Assembly: GCA_026983855.1 (NCBI GenBank)
Contig: JALSTE010000670.1
Span: 1-8,069 of the forward strand
Source: Acidimicrobiia bacterium
Lineage (GTDB): Bacteria; Actinomycetota; Acidimicrobiia; Acidimicrobiales; Poriferisodalaceae
Direction: 5' to 3'
Length of the DNA stretch: 8,069 bases
Each line of letters opens with the position of its first letter. Position 1 is the stretch's first letter. The position numbers were made by a program, and so were the translations under genes. Below, one piece after another: positions 1 through 6,146 of the stretch. Under the pieces are notes generated by a model. It searched no databases, had not been told where the DNA came from, and worked only from the letters and a program-made list of their open reading frames with translations.

Positions 1-1
1 C

Positions 2-199
2 GGCGCCCTCCGGGAGGCTCTCATCATCGCCGACCGTACCTGCCGTCACCCCGGCTGCGACCTGCCCGCCACCCGCTGTGAGGCCGACCACATCATCCCC
101 TGGAGCCAGGGCGGGACCACCAGCCTGGACAACGGCCAGATGCTCTGCCTCTGGCACCACCGGCTCAAGCACTGCACCAGTCCCACCCGGGCCGGCTGA
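2..199 (+). CDS. HNH endonuclease, C-terminal part (13E12/DUF222-type), partial
   Basis: This is the 3' end of a gene that begins before the window; 65 residues are visible in frame 2, ending at TGA 197-199. The visible part is an HNH nuclease domain. A CxxxxC pair (TCRHPGCD) is followed by the ADHIIPW segment carrying the first His of the motif, then the SLDNGQ segment with the central Asn, and LCLWHHRLKH with the last His and a further Cys. The Cys pairs probably bind a structural zinc and the HNH residues a catalytic metal. Ending soon after HHRLKH is typical of the actinobacterial DUF222-HNH (13E12 repeat) family, which is often multicopy and of unknown role. The DUF222 part would lie upstream and is not visible, so the family name is inferred from the C-terminus alone. 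The gene converges on the acyl-CoA dehydrogenase gene, with only 23 bases between the two stops. Confidence 0.8.
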   Translation, partial: GALREALIIADRTCRHPGCDLPATRCEADHIIPWSQGGTTSLDNGQMLCLWHHRLKHCTSPTRAG

Positions 200-200
200 C

Positions 201-222
201 ACCGGTTGCCGGGGCCCCCGGT
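201..222. terminator. possible bidirectional hairpin between convergent stops
   Basis: The 23 bases between the two convergent stop codons contain ACCGG (201-205) and its complement CCGGT (218-222) around a G/C-only core, which can also fold as CCGG/CCGG (209-212 with 218-221). The placement suits a shared terminator. The stem is short, there is no T-run on either side and the DNA is GC-rich anyway, so this is a weak call. Confidence 0.25.
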
Positions 223-1377
223 TCACCAGGATCGGGGCAGCCCCAGAATCTGTTCGGCGATGTTGTTGAGGCAGGACTCGGTGTGCACCGGGGCCGACCG
301 CAGCAGCCGGGCCAGTTGGTGCATCGAGTGAATCTCCCCGCTGGTCGTGTACCCCAGACCGCCCATGACCTGCAGGGCGGAGTCGGCGGCCTCGAAACCC
401 GCCGTGGTGGCGGCCACGCAGGCGACGTCGGCGGTGGCCACCGCCCCGGGGTCACGGTCGCCGGACCGGGCGGCCTCCTCCAGCAGCAGGTGGGCGCCGG
501 CCAACCCCACGTGGGCCCGGGCCAGGGGGTGCTGCACTCCCTGATAGGCCCCGATGGGGCGGTCGTGGAGTACCCGCTGGCGGCTGTGTTCCACCCCCCG
601 CTCCAGGCAGAACCGGCCTATCCCCACCGCCAGGGCCGCCATCAGCACCCTCTCGGCCACCGGGGCGGCGGCCAGGACCCTGAGCCCCCGGGCCGGTTCG
701 CCCACCACGTAGTCGAGGGGGACCTCGGCGTTGTCGAAATGCAGTACGGACTGTCTCTCGGGGATCGCCAGCCGGGTGGGGGCCGGTTCCATCCTCAGTC
801 CGGGGGTGTCGGTGGGCACCAGTACCACGGTGAAACCGAGGCGGTCGCGGTCGGGGTCGGGGGTCCGGGCCACCACCATCACGTGGTCGGCGGCGTCGGC
901 GGCCGAGGCGTAGGCCTTGGTGCCGTTGAGCACGACGTGGCCCTTCCCCACCTCGGCCGTGGTGGCCAGGTTCATGATGTTCGACCCGGCCCCGGCCTCG
1001 GTGATGGCGAACACGACCAGGCCCTCACCCCGGCACAGGGAGGGCAGGAGTTCGTCGCGGAGGGCCGGTCGACCGGCCCGGGCGATGGCGGGCAGGGCCA
1101 GGCCGGTGCTGGTGATCAGGCTCAGGATCGGGAACCCCTCCGCCGCCAGCCCCTCGGTCATGGCCGCCAGCTCCGCCAGTCCCAGACCCCGACCCCCGTG
1201 CTCGGGGGGAACCATGACCCCCAGCCGACCCCCGGCTCCCAGGGCCCGCCACACCTCCGCGGGGAATCGACGATTCTCCACCGCCTCCACCCAGTAGGAG
1301 CGGTCGAAGCGGGAGGCCATCTCGGCCCCCACCCCATACCAGTCGCCCTGTTCGCCGGGGCCGTCGAAAGTCGCCAT
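223..1377 (-). CDS. acyl-CoA dehydrogenase family protein
   Basis: A 384-residue flavoprotein, the usual length for acyl-CoA dehydrogenases, which use FAD to introduce an alpha-beta double bond into acyl-CoA esters and pass electrons to ETF. The three family regions appear in order: an N-terminal helical domain (about 10-115), a middle beta domain starting at the flavin/substrate signature AITEAGAGSN (124-133), and a C-terminal helical domain with QVMGGLGYTTS (336-346). The catalytic base is probably Glu367 in HTES, which aligns by position with the Glu of the common YEGT motif; the ending IAEQILGLPRSW resembles a subgroup ending in LGLPRSY. Substrate chain length cannot be read from the sequence. 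The ATG at 1375-1377 is preceded by GAGGGGGGG five bases upstream, which supports this start. The gene lies downstream of the ABC operon on the same strand but behind a strong hairpin, so it is probably a separate unit; no clear promoter is visible in the 117-base gap. Confidence 0.9.
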   Translation of the reverse strand: MATFDGPGEQGDWYGVGAEMASRFDRSYWVEAVENRRFPAEVWRALGAGGRLGVMVPPEHGGRGLGLAELAAMTEGLAAEGFPILSLITSTGLALPAIARAGRPALRDELLPSLCRGEGLVVFAITEAGAGSNIMNLATTAEVGKGHVVLNGTKAYASAADAADHVMVVARTPDPDRDRLGFTVVLVPTDTPGLRMEPAPTRLAIPERQSVLHFDNAEVPLDYVVGEPARGLRVLAAAPVAERVLMAALAVGIGRFCLERGVEHSRQRVLHDRPIGAYQGVQHPLARAHVGLAGAHLLLEEAARSGDRDPGAVATADVACVAATTAGFEAADSALQVMGGLGYTTSGEIHSMHQLARLLRSAPVHTESCLNNIAEQILGLPRSW

Positions 1378-1447
1378 GGGTACCCCCCCTCGTGGGTGTC
1401 GGGACCATTCTGGCCGGTTCGTCGGTGGTTGGCCGAGAGCCGTACCG

Positions 1448-1487
1448 CTCGGGCCGGACCACGCGCTACCGAGTGGTCCGGCCCGAG
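1448..1487 (-). terminator. perfect 15-bp hairpin after the ABC operon
   Basis: The arm CTCGGGCCGGACCAC (1448-1462) is exactly complementary to GTGGTCCGGCCCGAG (1473-1487), with a 10-base loop. On the minus strand the stem starts seven bases after the binding-protein stop codon (1495-1497), so it fits a transcription terminator closing the ABC operon. No T-run follows the stem (the next minus-strand bases are GCGGTACGGC). It would therefore be a U-less hairpin, or a stem that protects the mRNA 3' end. Confidence 0.65.
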
Positions 1488-1494
1488 GCCGGTG

Positions 1495-2544
1495 TCACAT
1501 GGCCGAGAGCACCTCGTCGGTGAACAGGTCGGAGGAGCTGACCTCGATTCCGGCCAGCTTCAGGGTGTCTATGTTGCGGGTGATCTCGGCGGGATCCATC
1601 GTGAGCAGGCCATTGGCCTCCGTCCAGGGGGTCACCATCACCGTCTTGAGCAACTCGCTCTGGAACTGCTGCTGCTTGGGATCCAGATCCAGATCCTTGC
1701 CGTACTTCTCCAGGGTGTACTTCACGCCGAGTGAGGGGTCGGCGAGGTTCTTCTCGAAACCGTCTCGCTCGCCCTTGAGGAACGCGGCCAGCTCCTCGGT
1801 GTGGTTTTTGATGGTGTCCTCGAGGGCGAAGTAGCAGCCGGCGTAGATGGAGAATCCGTAGTCGGCGAACAGCATCGTGTTGGTGTCGATGCCCTTGGCG
1901 GCCAGTTGGGCCGGTTCGTTGATGGCGAACACCACCTGTCCGTCCACCTCACCATTGGCGGTGGGTGCCGGGTCGTACTGCACCGGGAAGATGGTGATAT
2001 CGGAGTCGTCGATGTCGGCGGCCTTGAGGAAGACCTCCCACGGGGTCTGATTCCCCTGGGCCACTCCGATGGTCTTGCCGTGGAGGTCGTCGGGGGTTTT
2101 GATCGGGCTGTCGGCCAGACTCATGATGCAGAGGGGATTCTTCTGGAGTCTGACGCCGAAGATCTTGATCTTGGCCCCCTGCGAACGTCCGGCGCCGATG
2201 TTGTCGGCACCATCTCCCCCGACCAGGGCGTTGCCTCCCACCACCGTGGCCACGGTCTGGGCGTTGGGACCGCCGGGCAGGACCTGCACATCGAGGCCCA
2301 GGTCGGTGAAGGTGCCCTCCTCGATGGAGATGTAGGTGCCCGAGTGCTCCACGTTGGGCAACCAAGAGAGCTGGTAGGGCAGGGCGAAGGGCTGGGTGGA
2401 GGAGCCCGAACCCGAACTCGAGGACTGGCTGTCATCCCCACACGAGGCCAGCAGGGCCGATAGTGGTCCCACCGCCAGTAGACCCCCCACGGCGGCGGCG
2501 CCGCGCTTGATGGCGGTACGCCGGTCTATTCCCTGAGATTTCAT
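1495..2544 (-). CDS. ABC transporter solute-binding lipoprotein, NMT1/THI5 (ThiY/SsuA)-like
   Basis: A 349-residue binding protein of an ABC importer. The N-terminus carries a twin-arginine-like segment (RRTAIKRG, from residue 8), a hydrophobic stretch (about 15-33) and a lipobox LLASC with the lipidated Cys at 35. A Ser/Gly linker (39-50) follows, so the protein is probably exported folded and anchored to the outer face of the membrane. The mature part begins QLSWLPNVEHSGTYISIEEG (58-77) and continues LGLDVQVLPGG, closely resembling the W-x-P-N-x-x-H-x-G-x-Y opening of ThiY/NMT1-type proteins that bind formylaminopyrimidine or related ligands. The segment KTPDDLHGKTIGV (149-161) is also typical of the SsuA/TauA/ThiY superfamily. 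The Cys-rich iron site of fungal THI5 synthases is absent, which supports a transport role. The ATG start is supported by AGAAAGGA six bases upstream. It is the last gene of its operon, 39 bases after the permease. The exact ligand is not proven; nitrate, sulfonate, riboflavin or other small molecules remain possible. Confidence 0.88.
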   Translation of the reverse strand: MKSQGIDRRTAIKRGAAAVGGLLAVGPLSALLASCGDDSQSSSSGSGSSTQPFALPYQLSWLPNVEHSGTYISIEEGTFTDLGLDVQVLPGGPNAQTVATVVGGNALVGGDGADNIGAGRSQGAKIKIFGVRLQKNPLCIMSLADSPIKTPDDLHGKTIGVAQGNQTPWEVFLKAADIDDSDITIFPVQYDPAPTANGEVDGQVVFAINEPAQLAAKGIDTNTMLFADYGFSIYAGCYFALEDTIKNHTEELAAFLKGERDGFEKNLADPSLGVKYTLEKYGKDLDLDPKQQQFQSELLKTVMVTPWTEANGLLTMDPAEITRNIDTLKLAGIEVSSSDLFTDEVLSAM

Positions 2545-2550
2545 CTCAAT

Positions 2551-2558
2551 TCCTTTCT
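2551..2558 (-). promoter_or_regulatory. ribosome binding site of the solute-binding protein
   Basis: The minus strand reads AGAAAGGA, six bases before the ATG at 2544. It lies in the 39-base gap after the permease stop. The binding protein thus has its own good site, unlike the coupled permease, which fits the higher amounts usually needed of a binding protein. Confidence 0.6.
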
Positions 2559-2583
2559 GTCGCGAAAAAGCTGAAGTCTGTCG

Positions 2584-4164
2584 CTATGCCACCTCGTGGT
2601 ACCGGCGTAGGACGAAGCCCTCCGCCACCGAGGCCATCCCGTAGGTGGCTATGGCGCAGACGGTGATGACCAGCACCGTCGCCCATAGGTCTAGGTAGTT
2701 CGAACGGCTCAGTGAGACGACCATGCGATTGCCTATGCCCCGCCCGGTCACCAGCCACTCGGCGAGGGTGGCCCCGATGATCGCGAGGGGTCCTGCTATT
2801 CGGGCCGAGGCGAAAACCGAGGGCAGGGCGTACGGCAGCCGGACCCTCGTGAGCTGGGACCAGTGGGTTCCGCCGAAAGCCTGGACCGTCTCCAGGGCCG
2901 GTCGGGGCGCGCCCCGGATTCCATCCACGATCTGGACCAGACTGGGAAAGAAGGTCACCATTCCGGCGATGATCAGCACGCAGGCCACGCCACGGCCGAC
3001 GACCAGGGCCACCAGAGGGGTCATCGCCACCAGGGGGACGGCGCGCACGGCAATGGCAATTGGCATCACTGCCTGCTCCACCGCCCGGCTGGAGGTGACG
3101 GCTATGGCCAGGAGCAGGGCCCCCACGGTCCCCACGGCGTAGCCCAGACCGGCATTCCGGAGGGTGATGACCAGGTCCGACCACATCTCGGAGCGGACGG
3201 TCCCGTTGGCGGGATCGGTGAGGTAGGCCCACACCTCCCCGGGTCCCTTGGCGAAGAAGGGGTCGATGTGGAATCCACCCAACAGGAGTTTCCAGAGCAA
3301 CACGGTGGCCACGATCGACCCGACGAGGTAGCCGGCGGAGCTGATCGCTCTCCGCCACAACCTCCCCCCGGTGCTGGGAGTGAGGATCTCGCCCAGGTCG
3401 GTGCTGGTGGCCTCCCAGGGCGCCAAGCGCCGGCCCAACCAGCCGGTGAGGGCGTAGACCGAGGCCGAGAGGATGGTCAGAACCGCGGCCAGGCCCCAGG
3501 TTCGGGCCACGTCGAAGGACTGCTGGCTGGCGATCATGGCCACCCCGAGACCCCGGGTGCCACCGAGGAACTCTCCTATCACGGCTCCCAACAGGGCGGC
3601 GGGGGCGGCGATCTTCAGTCCGGAGGTGATACCGGGGATGGCGCTGCGCAGACGCACCCGAACCAGGGCCTGGAAGCGCCCTCCGCCCGCGGCGTGAACC
3701 AGGTCCAGGTGGGTCTGGTGAGCCGCACGCAGCCCGATCGTGACGCCGATCACCGTGGTGAACAGGACCGCCTGGGCCGCCACCGCGATCTTGGCCCGGT
3801 CCCCGGCGAAGATCACCTGGAGGATCGGGGCGGTGGCGATCAAGGGCAGGCTGTAGACCGCCACCACCAGGCGGAAGGCCAGCCGCTCGAGGAAGGGAAT
3901 CACGACGAACAGCACGCCCACGGCGAAGGCGAAGAGGTTTCCCCACAGGTAGCCCCACCCCGCCTCCGACATGGTCTGTCTCACGTGGGGCCCGTAGTAG
4001 GAGAGGTCGGAGACCATCTGGGCGGCCAGTTCCCACGGAGAGGGCACAGCCTCCTTCTGGCTCAGAAGGACCTCGCTGGAGAGGACCCACACCCCGAGTA
4101 GAACACCGACCCCGGCCAGGGCGGCCCGGACATCGGCCCACCGCCGGCCGGACTCCCCGCTCAT
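2584..4164 (-). CDS. ABC transporter permease, two fused NitT/TauT-type membrane domains
   Basis: A 526-residue integral membrane protein, about twice the 250-280 residues of a normal SsuC/TauC/ThiX permease. It holds two BPD_transp_1-type halves. Half one (about 10-250) has hydrophobic segments near 14-32, 72-92, 97-118, 126-146, 184-200 and 222-244, and an EAA-type coupling loop around HAAGGGRFQALVRVRL (157-172). Half two (about 275-515) has segments near 277-296, 336-356, 366-388, 392-412, 452-470 and 492-513, with a loop around ETVQAFGGTHWSQLTRVRLP (425-444). The halves match in order (SLPLIATAP versus AVPLVAMTP; IGEFLGGTRGLG versus LAEWLVTGRGIG), so one chain could supply the whole translocation pore. 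The ATG overlaps the ATPase stop as ATGA (4161-4164) with only weak Shine-Dalgarno sequence, which points to translational coupling. A longer overlapping frame (2546-4264, -) lacks membrane segments and is not the gene. Confidence 0.92.
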   Translation of the reverse strand: MSGESGRRWADVRAALAGVGVLLGVWVLSSEVLLSQKEAVPSPWELAAQMVSDLSYYGPHVRQTMSEAGWGYLWGNLFAFAVGVLFVVIPFLERLAFRLVVAVYSLPLIATAPILQVIFAGDRAKIAVAAQAVLFTTVIGVTIGLRAAHQTHLDLVHAAGGGRFQALVRVRLRSAIPGITSGLKIAAPAALLGAVIGEFLGGTRGLGVAMIASQQSFDVARTWGLAAVLTILSASVYALTGWLGRRLAPWEATSTDLGEILTPSTGGRLWRRAISSAGYLVGSIVATVLLWKLLLGGFHIDPFFAKGPGEVWAYLTDPANGTVRSEMWSDLVITLRNAGLGYAVGTVGALLLAIAVTSSRAVEQAVMPIAIAVRAVPLVAMTPLVALVVGRGVACVLIIAGMVTFFPSLVQIVDGIRGAPRPALETVQAFGGTHWSQLTRVRLPYALPSVFASARIAGPLAIIGATLAEWLVTGRGIGNRMVVSLSRSNYLDLWATVLVITVCAIATYGMASVAEGFVLRRYHEVA

Positions 4165-4982
4165 GAGTCGTGCCCGGAATACAGGAGCAGAGCGAGGCGA
4201 TCCTCGATCTCGTGGAGTTCGGCACTCCGGAGCACCTCGGGCTGGCGTGGCCGGTCCAGTTCAATGTCGACGGTCTCGAGAATGCGTCCGGGACGGGACG
4301 ACATCACCGCCACCCGGTCGGACAGGTAGATCGCCTCGCTGATGGAGTGCGTGACCATGAGGGTGGTGCAGGCCCGCTCCGTCCAGATGCGCTGGAGTTC
4401 ACCGTTGAGACGAACGCGTGTCATTTCGTCGAGGGCTCCGAAGGGCTCGTCCAACAGGAGGAGGTCGGGCTCCACCACCAGGGCCCGGGCGATGGCCACC
4501 CTCTGGCGCATACCTCCTGAGAGTTGCGCCGGTCGGGCGTTCTCGAATCCCTTGAGCCCCACCAGCTCGATCAACTCGGTCACGGCGGAGGGGTCCTCCC
4601 GCCTGCCGGAGATCTGCAGCGGGAGGCGGATGTTGTCGACCACATTGCGCCAGGGGAGCAGGGCCGCGTCCTGAAAGACGATTCCGAGTCGGCCCGAGCG
4701 TCTCAGGTGCTCGGGGGTCTGTCCGTGTACCTTCACCGACCCCTCGGTCGGGGTCTCCAGGTCGGCCAGGATTCGCAGGATCGTGGACTTACCGCAACCG
4801 GAAGGACCCAGCAGGGACACGAAAGCGCCGTCGGAGACAACCAGGTCGACCCCGTCCAAGGCCGTTACGGTGTCGCCCTTGACCCGAAAGACCTTGGATA
4901 CCCGGGCCAGATCGATTCCCGCTTTCGGCTTCCCGGCGGGATCGGGTGCACCGATGGTTGTGCGCTGAACCTCGGCCTTCAT
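4161..4982 (-). CDS. ABC transporter ATP-binding protein, NitT/TauT/SsuB-type
   Basis: A 273-residue ATPase that powers the importer from the cytoplasmic side. All nucleotide-binding motifs are intact: Walker A GPSGCGKST (59-67), Q-loop in VFQDAALLPWRN (Gln104), signature LSGGMRQR (154-161), Walker B LLLLDEP with D178 and E179, D-loop GALDE, and switch His212 in VTHSISEA. The FGALDEMTR and ALLPWRNVVDN segments are typical of the nitrate/sulfonate/taurine/thiamine-precursor importers, in agreement with the partner genes. I place the start at ATG 4980-4982 because AGGTGA (4988-4993) lies five bases upstream. The GTG at 4989-4991, which would add three residues, is itself part of that ribosome site. 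It is the first gene of the operon; its stop overlaps the permease start by four bases. The charged tail (about 240-273) is longer than the core fold requires, and its role is unknown. Confidence 0.93.
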   Translation of the reverse strand: MKAEVQRTTIGAPDPAGKPKAGIDLARVSKVFRVKGDTVTALDGVDLVVSDGAFVSLLGPSGCGKSTILRILADLETPTEGSVKVHGQTPEHLRRSGRLGIVFQDAALLPWRNVVDNIRLPLQISGRREDPSAVTELIELVGLKGFENARPAQLSGGMRQRVAIARALVVEPDLLLLDEPFGALDEMTRVRLNGELQRIWTERACTTLMVTHSISEAIYLSDRVAVMSSRPGRILETVDIELDRPRQPEVLRSAELHEIEDRLALLLYSGHDS

Positions 4983-4987
4983 AGGAG

Positions 4988-4993
4988 TCACCT
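4988..4993 (-). promoter_or_regulatory. ribosome binding site that decides the ATPase start
   Basis: The minus strand reads AGGTGA, then CTCCT, then ATG. The spacing is ideal for the ATG at 4982. The alternative in-frame GTG at 4991 lies inside the site, so it is unlikely to be the main start. Confidence 0.6.
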
Positions 4994-5039
4994 GTCGTCC
5001 GGGCGGACCGACCTGGGATGCAGTCGGCCCCGGGCGGGC

Positions 5040-5092
5040 GCAACCATAGTTGATGACTCGATCGCTATGGAACTACTACAAGGTACTACACG
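5040..5092 (-). promoter_or_regulatory. candidate promoter/operator region of the ABC operon
   Basis: This is an AT-richer patch inside GC-rich DNA, 60-110 bases upstream of the ATPase start. On the minus strand TGTAGTA occurs twice (5084-5090 and 5074-5080), ten bases apart, about one helical turn. Next comes CCATAG/CTATGG (5065-5070 and 5044-5049), an inverted repeat whose half-sites are centred 21 bases apart, about two turns. Such spacing is common for dimeric regulators. TTGTAG (5076-5081) could be a -35 element, but no -10 hexamer at 16-18 bases stands out. No regulator gene is adjacent. Neither a TPP nor an FMN riboswitch core is recognisable between here and the start. Promoter and operator functions are inferred. 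Confidence 0.35.
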
Positions 5093-5093
5093 A

Positions 5094-5113
5094 CCCCACC
5101 CGCGGCGGTGGGG
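5094..5113 (-). terminator. candidate terminator after the scramblase-like gene
   Basis: CCCCACC (5094-5100) pairs perfectly with GGTGGGG (5107-5113) around a six-base loop. On the minus strand it lies 11 bases after the stop of the 5125-5988 gene and before the ABC operon control region. The following bases (TCGTGTAGT) form only a poor T-run. Position and stem strength favour a terminator separating the two units. Confidence 0.45.
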
Positions 5114-5124
5114 ACAGCCGATGT

Positions 5125-5988
5125 TCAGCCCAGGCCGCGGGCGTCCTGCTTGAGGGCGGTGTCGACGCTGAGGGCCGAGGCCACCACCAGGCTCAGGAGG
5201 GGCTGCTCGATGGGCTTTGAGATCTGCAGCACGTAGTTGTCGGCGGTGGTGAACAGGGTCTTGGCCAGCCCCTCCCACGTCTTGGTGATCCGGGCCACCT
5301 CCTCACCGGAGGCGTCGCGGATGGAGAAGTTCCAGGCTCTCCAGTTCTCGGCGTTCAGCGATCCGATCACCTGGCCGTTGGCCTCGAGGTCGAAGCGGAT
5401 CTTGCCTATGGCGTTCTTCTGGACCACCCGGCCGATCGGCCGGCCCTGGGCGTCGCCGATCTCCACCTTGGACTTGAGCACCTTGCGGGGCCGGGTCACG
5501 GTCATCAGCACCGCCCCGTTCATGTCCACGATTTGCAGGCTGTGGGTCATGAACTGGTCCAGGCTGGTCAGCAGACGGGCCGCCTTCTTCAACTTGGACT
5601 GCCCCACCTGGCGCACCGCCGCGATCTGGTTGCCGTCGGCGTCGTACACGGCGTACTCGTTGTTGAGCTCGATCAGCTTCACCTTCTGGTTGATCACCAG
5701 GACCGGCTCGGTGAATATCGTGCCGCCCCCGGCCGCCGCGGCGTCACGCAGACCGGCCTGGTCCCGCACCTGGTGTTGGATCTTCTCCGCCGGCTTGTTC
5801 ACGACCGGCACGGTGGGGTTGGTGATCGGGGCGGTGGAGGTCTTGCCGTGGTCGGACACGTTCTCGGTCCACTGGGCGCCGTCCCACCAGCGCAGCTCAT
5901 GGTCGCCGCTGGGGTCGGGATACCAACCCTCGGGGGTGGCGGCTGGGGTGGTCTCAGGGGCGGAGTCGTTGCCGGATTGCTCGGTCAT
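5125..5988 (-). CDS. DUF2510 domain plus scramblase/LURP-one-like domain protein
   Basis: A 287-residue protein with two recognisable parts. The N-terminal part (about 17-46) is a DUF2510 module, PEGWYPDPSGDHELRWWDG followed by AQW, a short Trp-rich motif common in actinobacterial envelope-associated proteins. After a Pro/Thr/Val-rich linker (about 50-75), residues about 91-277 resemble the scramblase/LURP-one beta-barrel fold: INQKVKLIELNNEYAVYDADG, repeated D-x-x-G turns (DMNGAV, DAQGRPIGRVV, DASGEEVARI), and a hydrophobic C-terminal helix (PLLSLVVASALSVDTAL). Eukaryotic members include phospholipid scramblases; the job of bacterial members is unsettled and lipid movement should not be assumed. 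There is no signal peptide, so it is probably cytosolic or bound to the membrane through its C-terminal helix. The start is uncertain: I use ATG 5988, but a TTG at 5997 has GGGAG (6007-6011) nine bases upstream and would add three residues. It diverges from ffh across about 150 bases. Confidence 0.8.
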   Translation of the reverse strand: MTEQSGNDSAPETTPAATPEGWYPDPSGDHELRWWDGAQWTENVSDHGKTSTAPITNPTVPVVNKPAEKIQHQVRDQAGLRDAAAAGGGTIFTEPVLVINQKVKLIELNNEYAVYDADGNQIAAVRQVGQSKLKKAARLLTSLDQFMTHSLQIVDMNGAVLMTVTRPRKVLKSKVEIGDAQGRPIGRVVQKNAIGKIRFDLEANGQVIGSLNAENWRAWNFSIRDASGEEVARITKTWEGLAKTLFTTADNYVLQISKPIEQPLLSLVVASALSVDTALKQDARGLG

Positions 5989-6135
5989 GGCCCCCAAACT
6001 AGTGATCTCCCGTTACCGGGGCCGTCTGGTGGCGGGCCGGAGACCGATCGGGGCTTGTAGCCTCGGGACGTCATCCCGGTGTGGACCCGCCCGAACCCGC
6101 GGGGCCGTCGGGCCCACCAACGCCTCATCTTCTAT

Positions 6136-6139
6136 GGAG
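6136..6139 (+). promoter_or_regulatory. ribosome binding site that decides the ffh start
   Basis: GGAG lies seven bases before the ATG at 6147. This supports the ATG over an in-frame GTG at 6081, whose extra 22 residues are Pro-rich and do not belong to the SRP54 N domain. Confidence 0.6.
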
Positions 6140-6146
6140 CCATCCC

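Noticed and set aside
283..1734. Long open frame (483 codons, +) antisense to the acyl-CoA dehydrogenase and the end of the binding protein.
   Set aside because: The product is low-complexity Gly/His/Gln-rich sequence without a recognisable motif, and it crosses the terminator-like hairpin. It is a mirror of the real genes.
2863..4101. Open frame (412 codons, +) antisense to the permease.
   Set aside because: Its Gly/Gln/Asp-rich composition, lack of domains and complete overlap with a confident gene mark it as a shadow.
2546..4264. Long open frame (572 codons, -) overlapping the permease and longer than it.
   Set aside because: Its translation is rich in Gly, Arg and Pro with no membrane segments or domains, while the other frame gives a clear double permease. 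It is a GC-driven shadow frame.
4992..5124. TPP riboswitch expected upstream of a ThiY-like importer.
   Set aside because: I could not find the conserved CTGAGA-type and GCGNAGGGA-type cores on the minus strand, and the leader is probably too short.
6064..6078. Small hairpin CGGGA/TCCCG in the ffh leader.
   Set aside because: Five base pairs are too few to claim a regulatory structure in such GC-rich sequence.
6081..6146. N-terminal extension of Ffh from a GTG at 6081.
   Set aside because: The 22 added residues are Pro-rich and foreign to the SRP54 N domain, and the ATG at 6147 has a GGAG site seven bases upstream.
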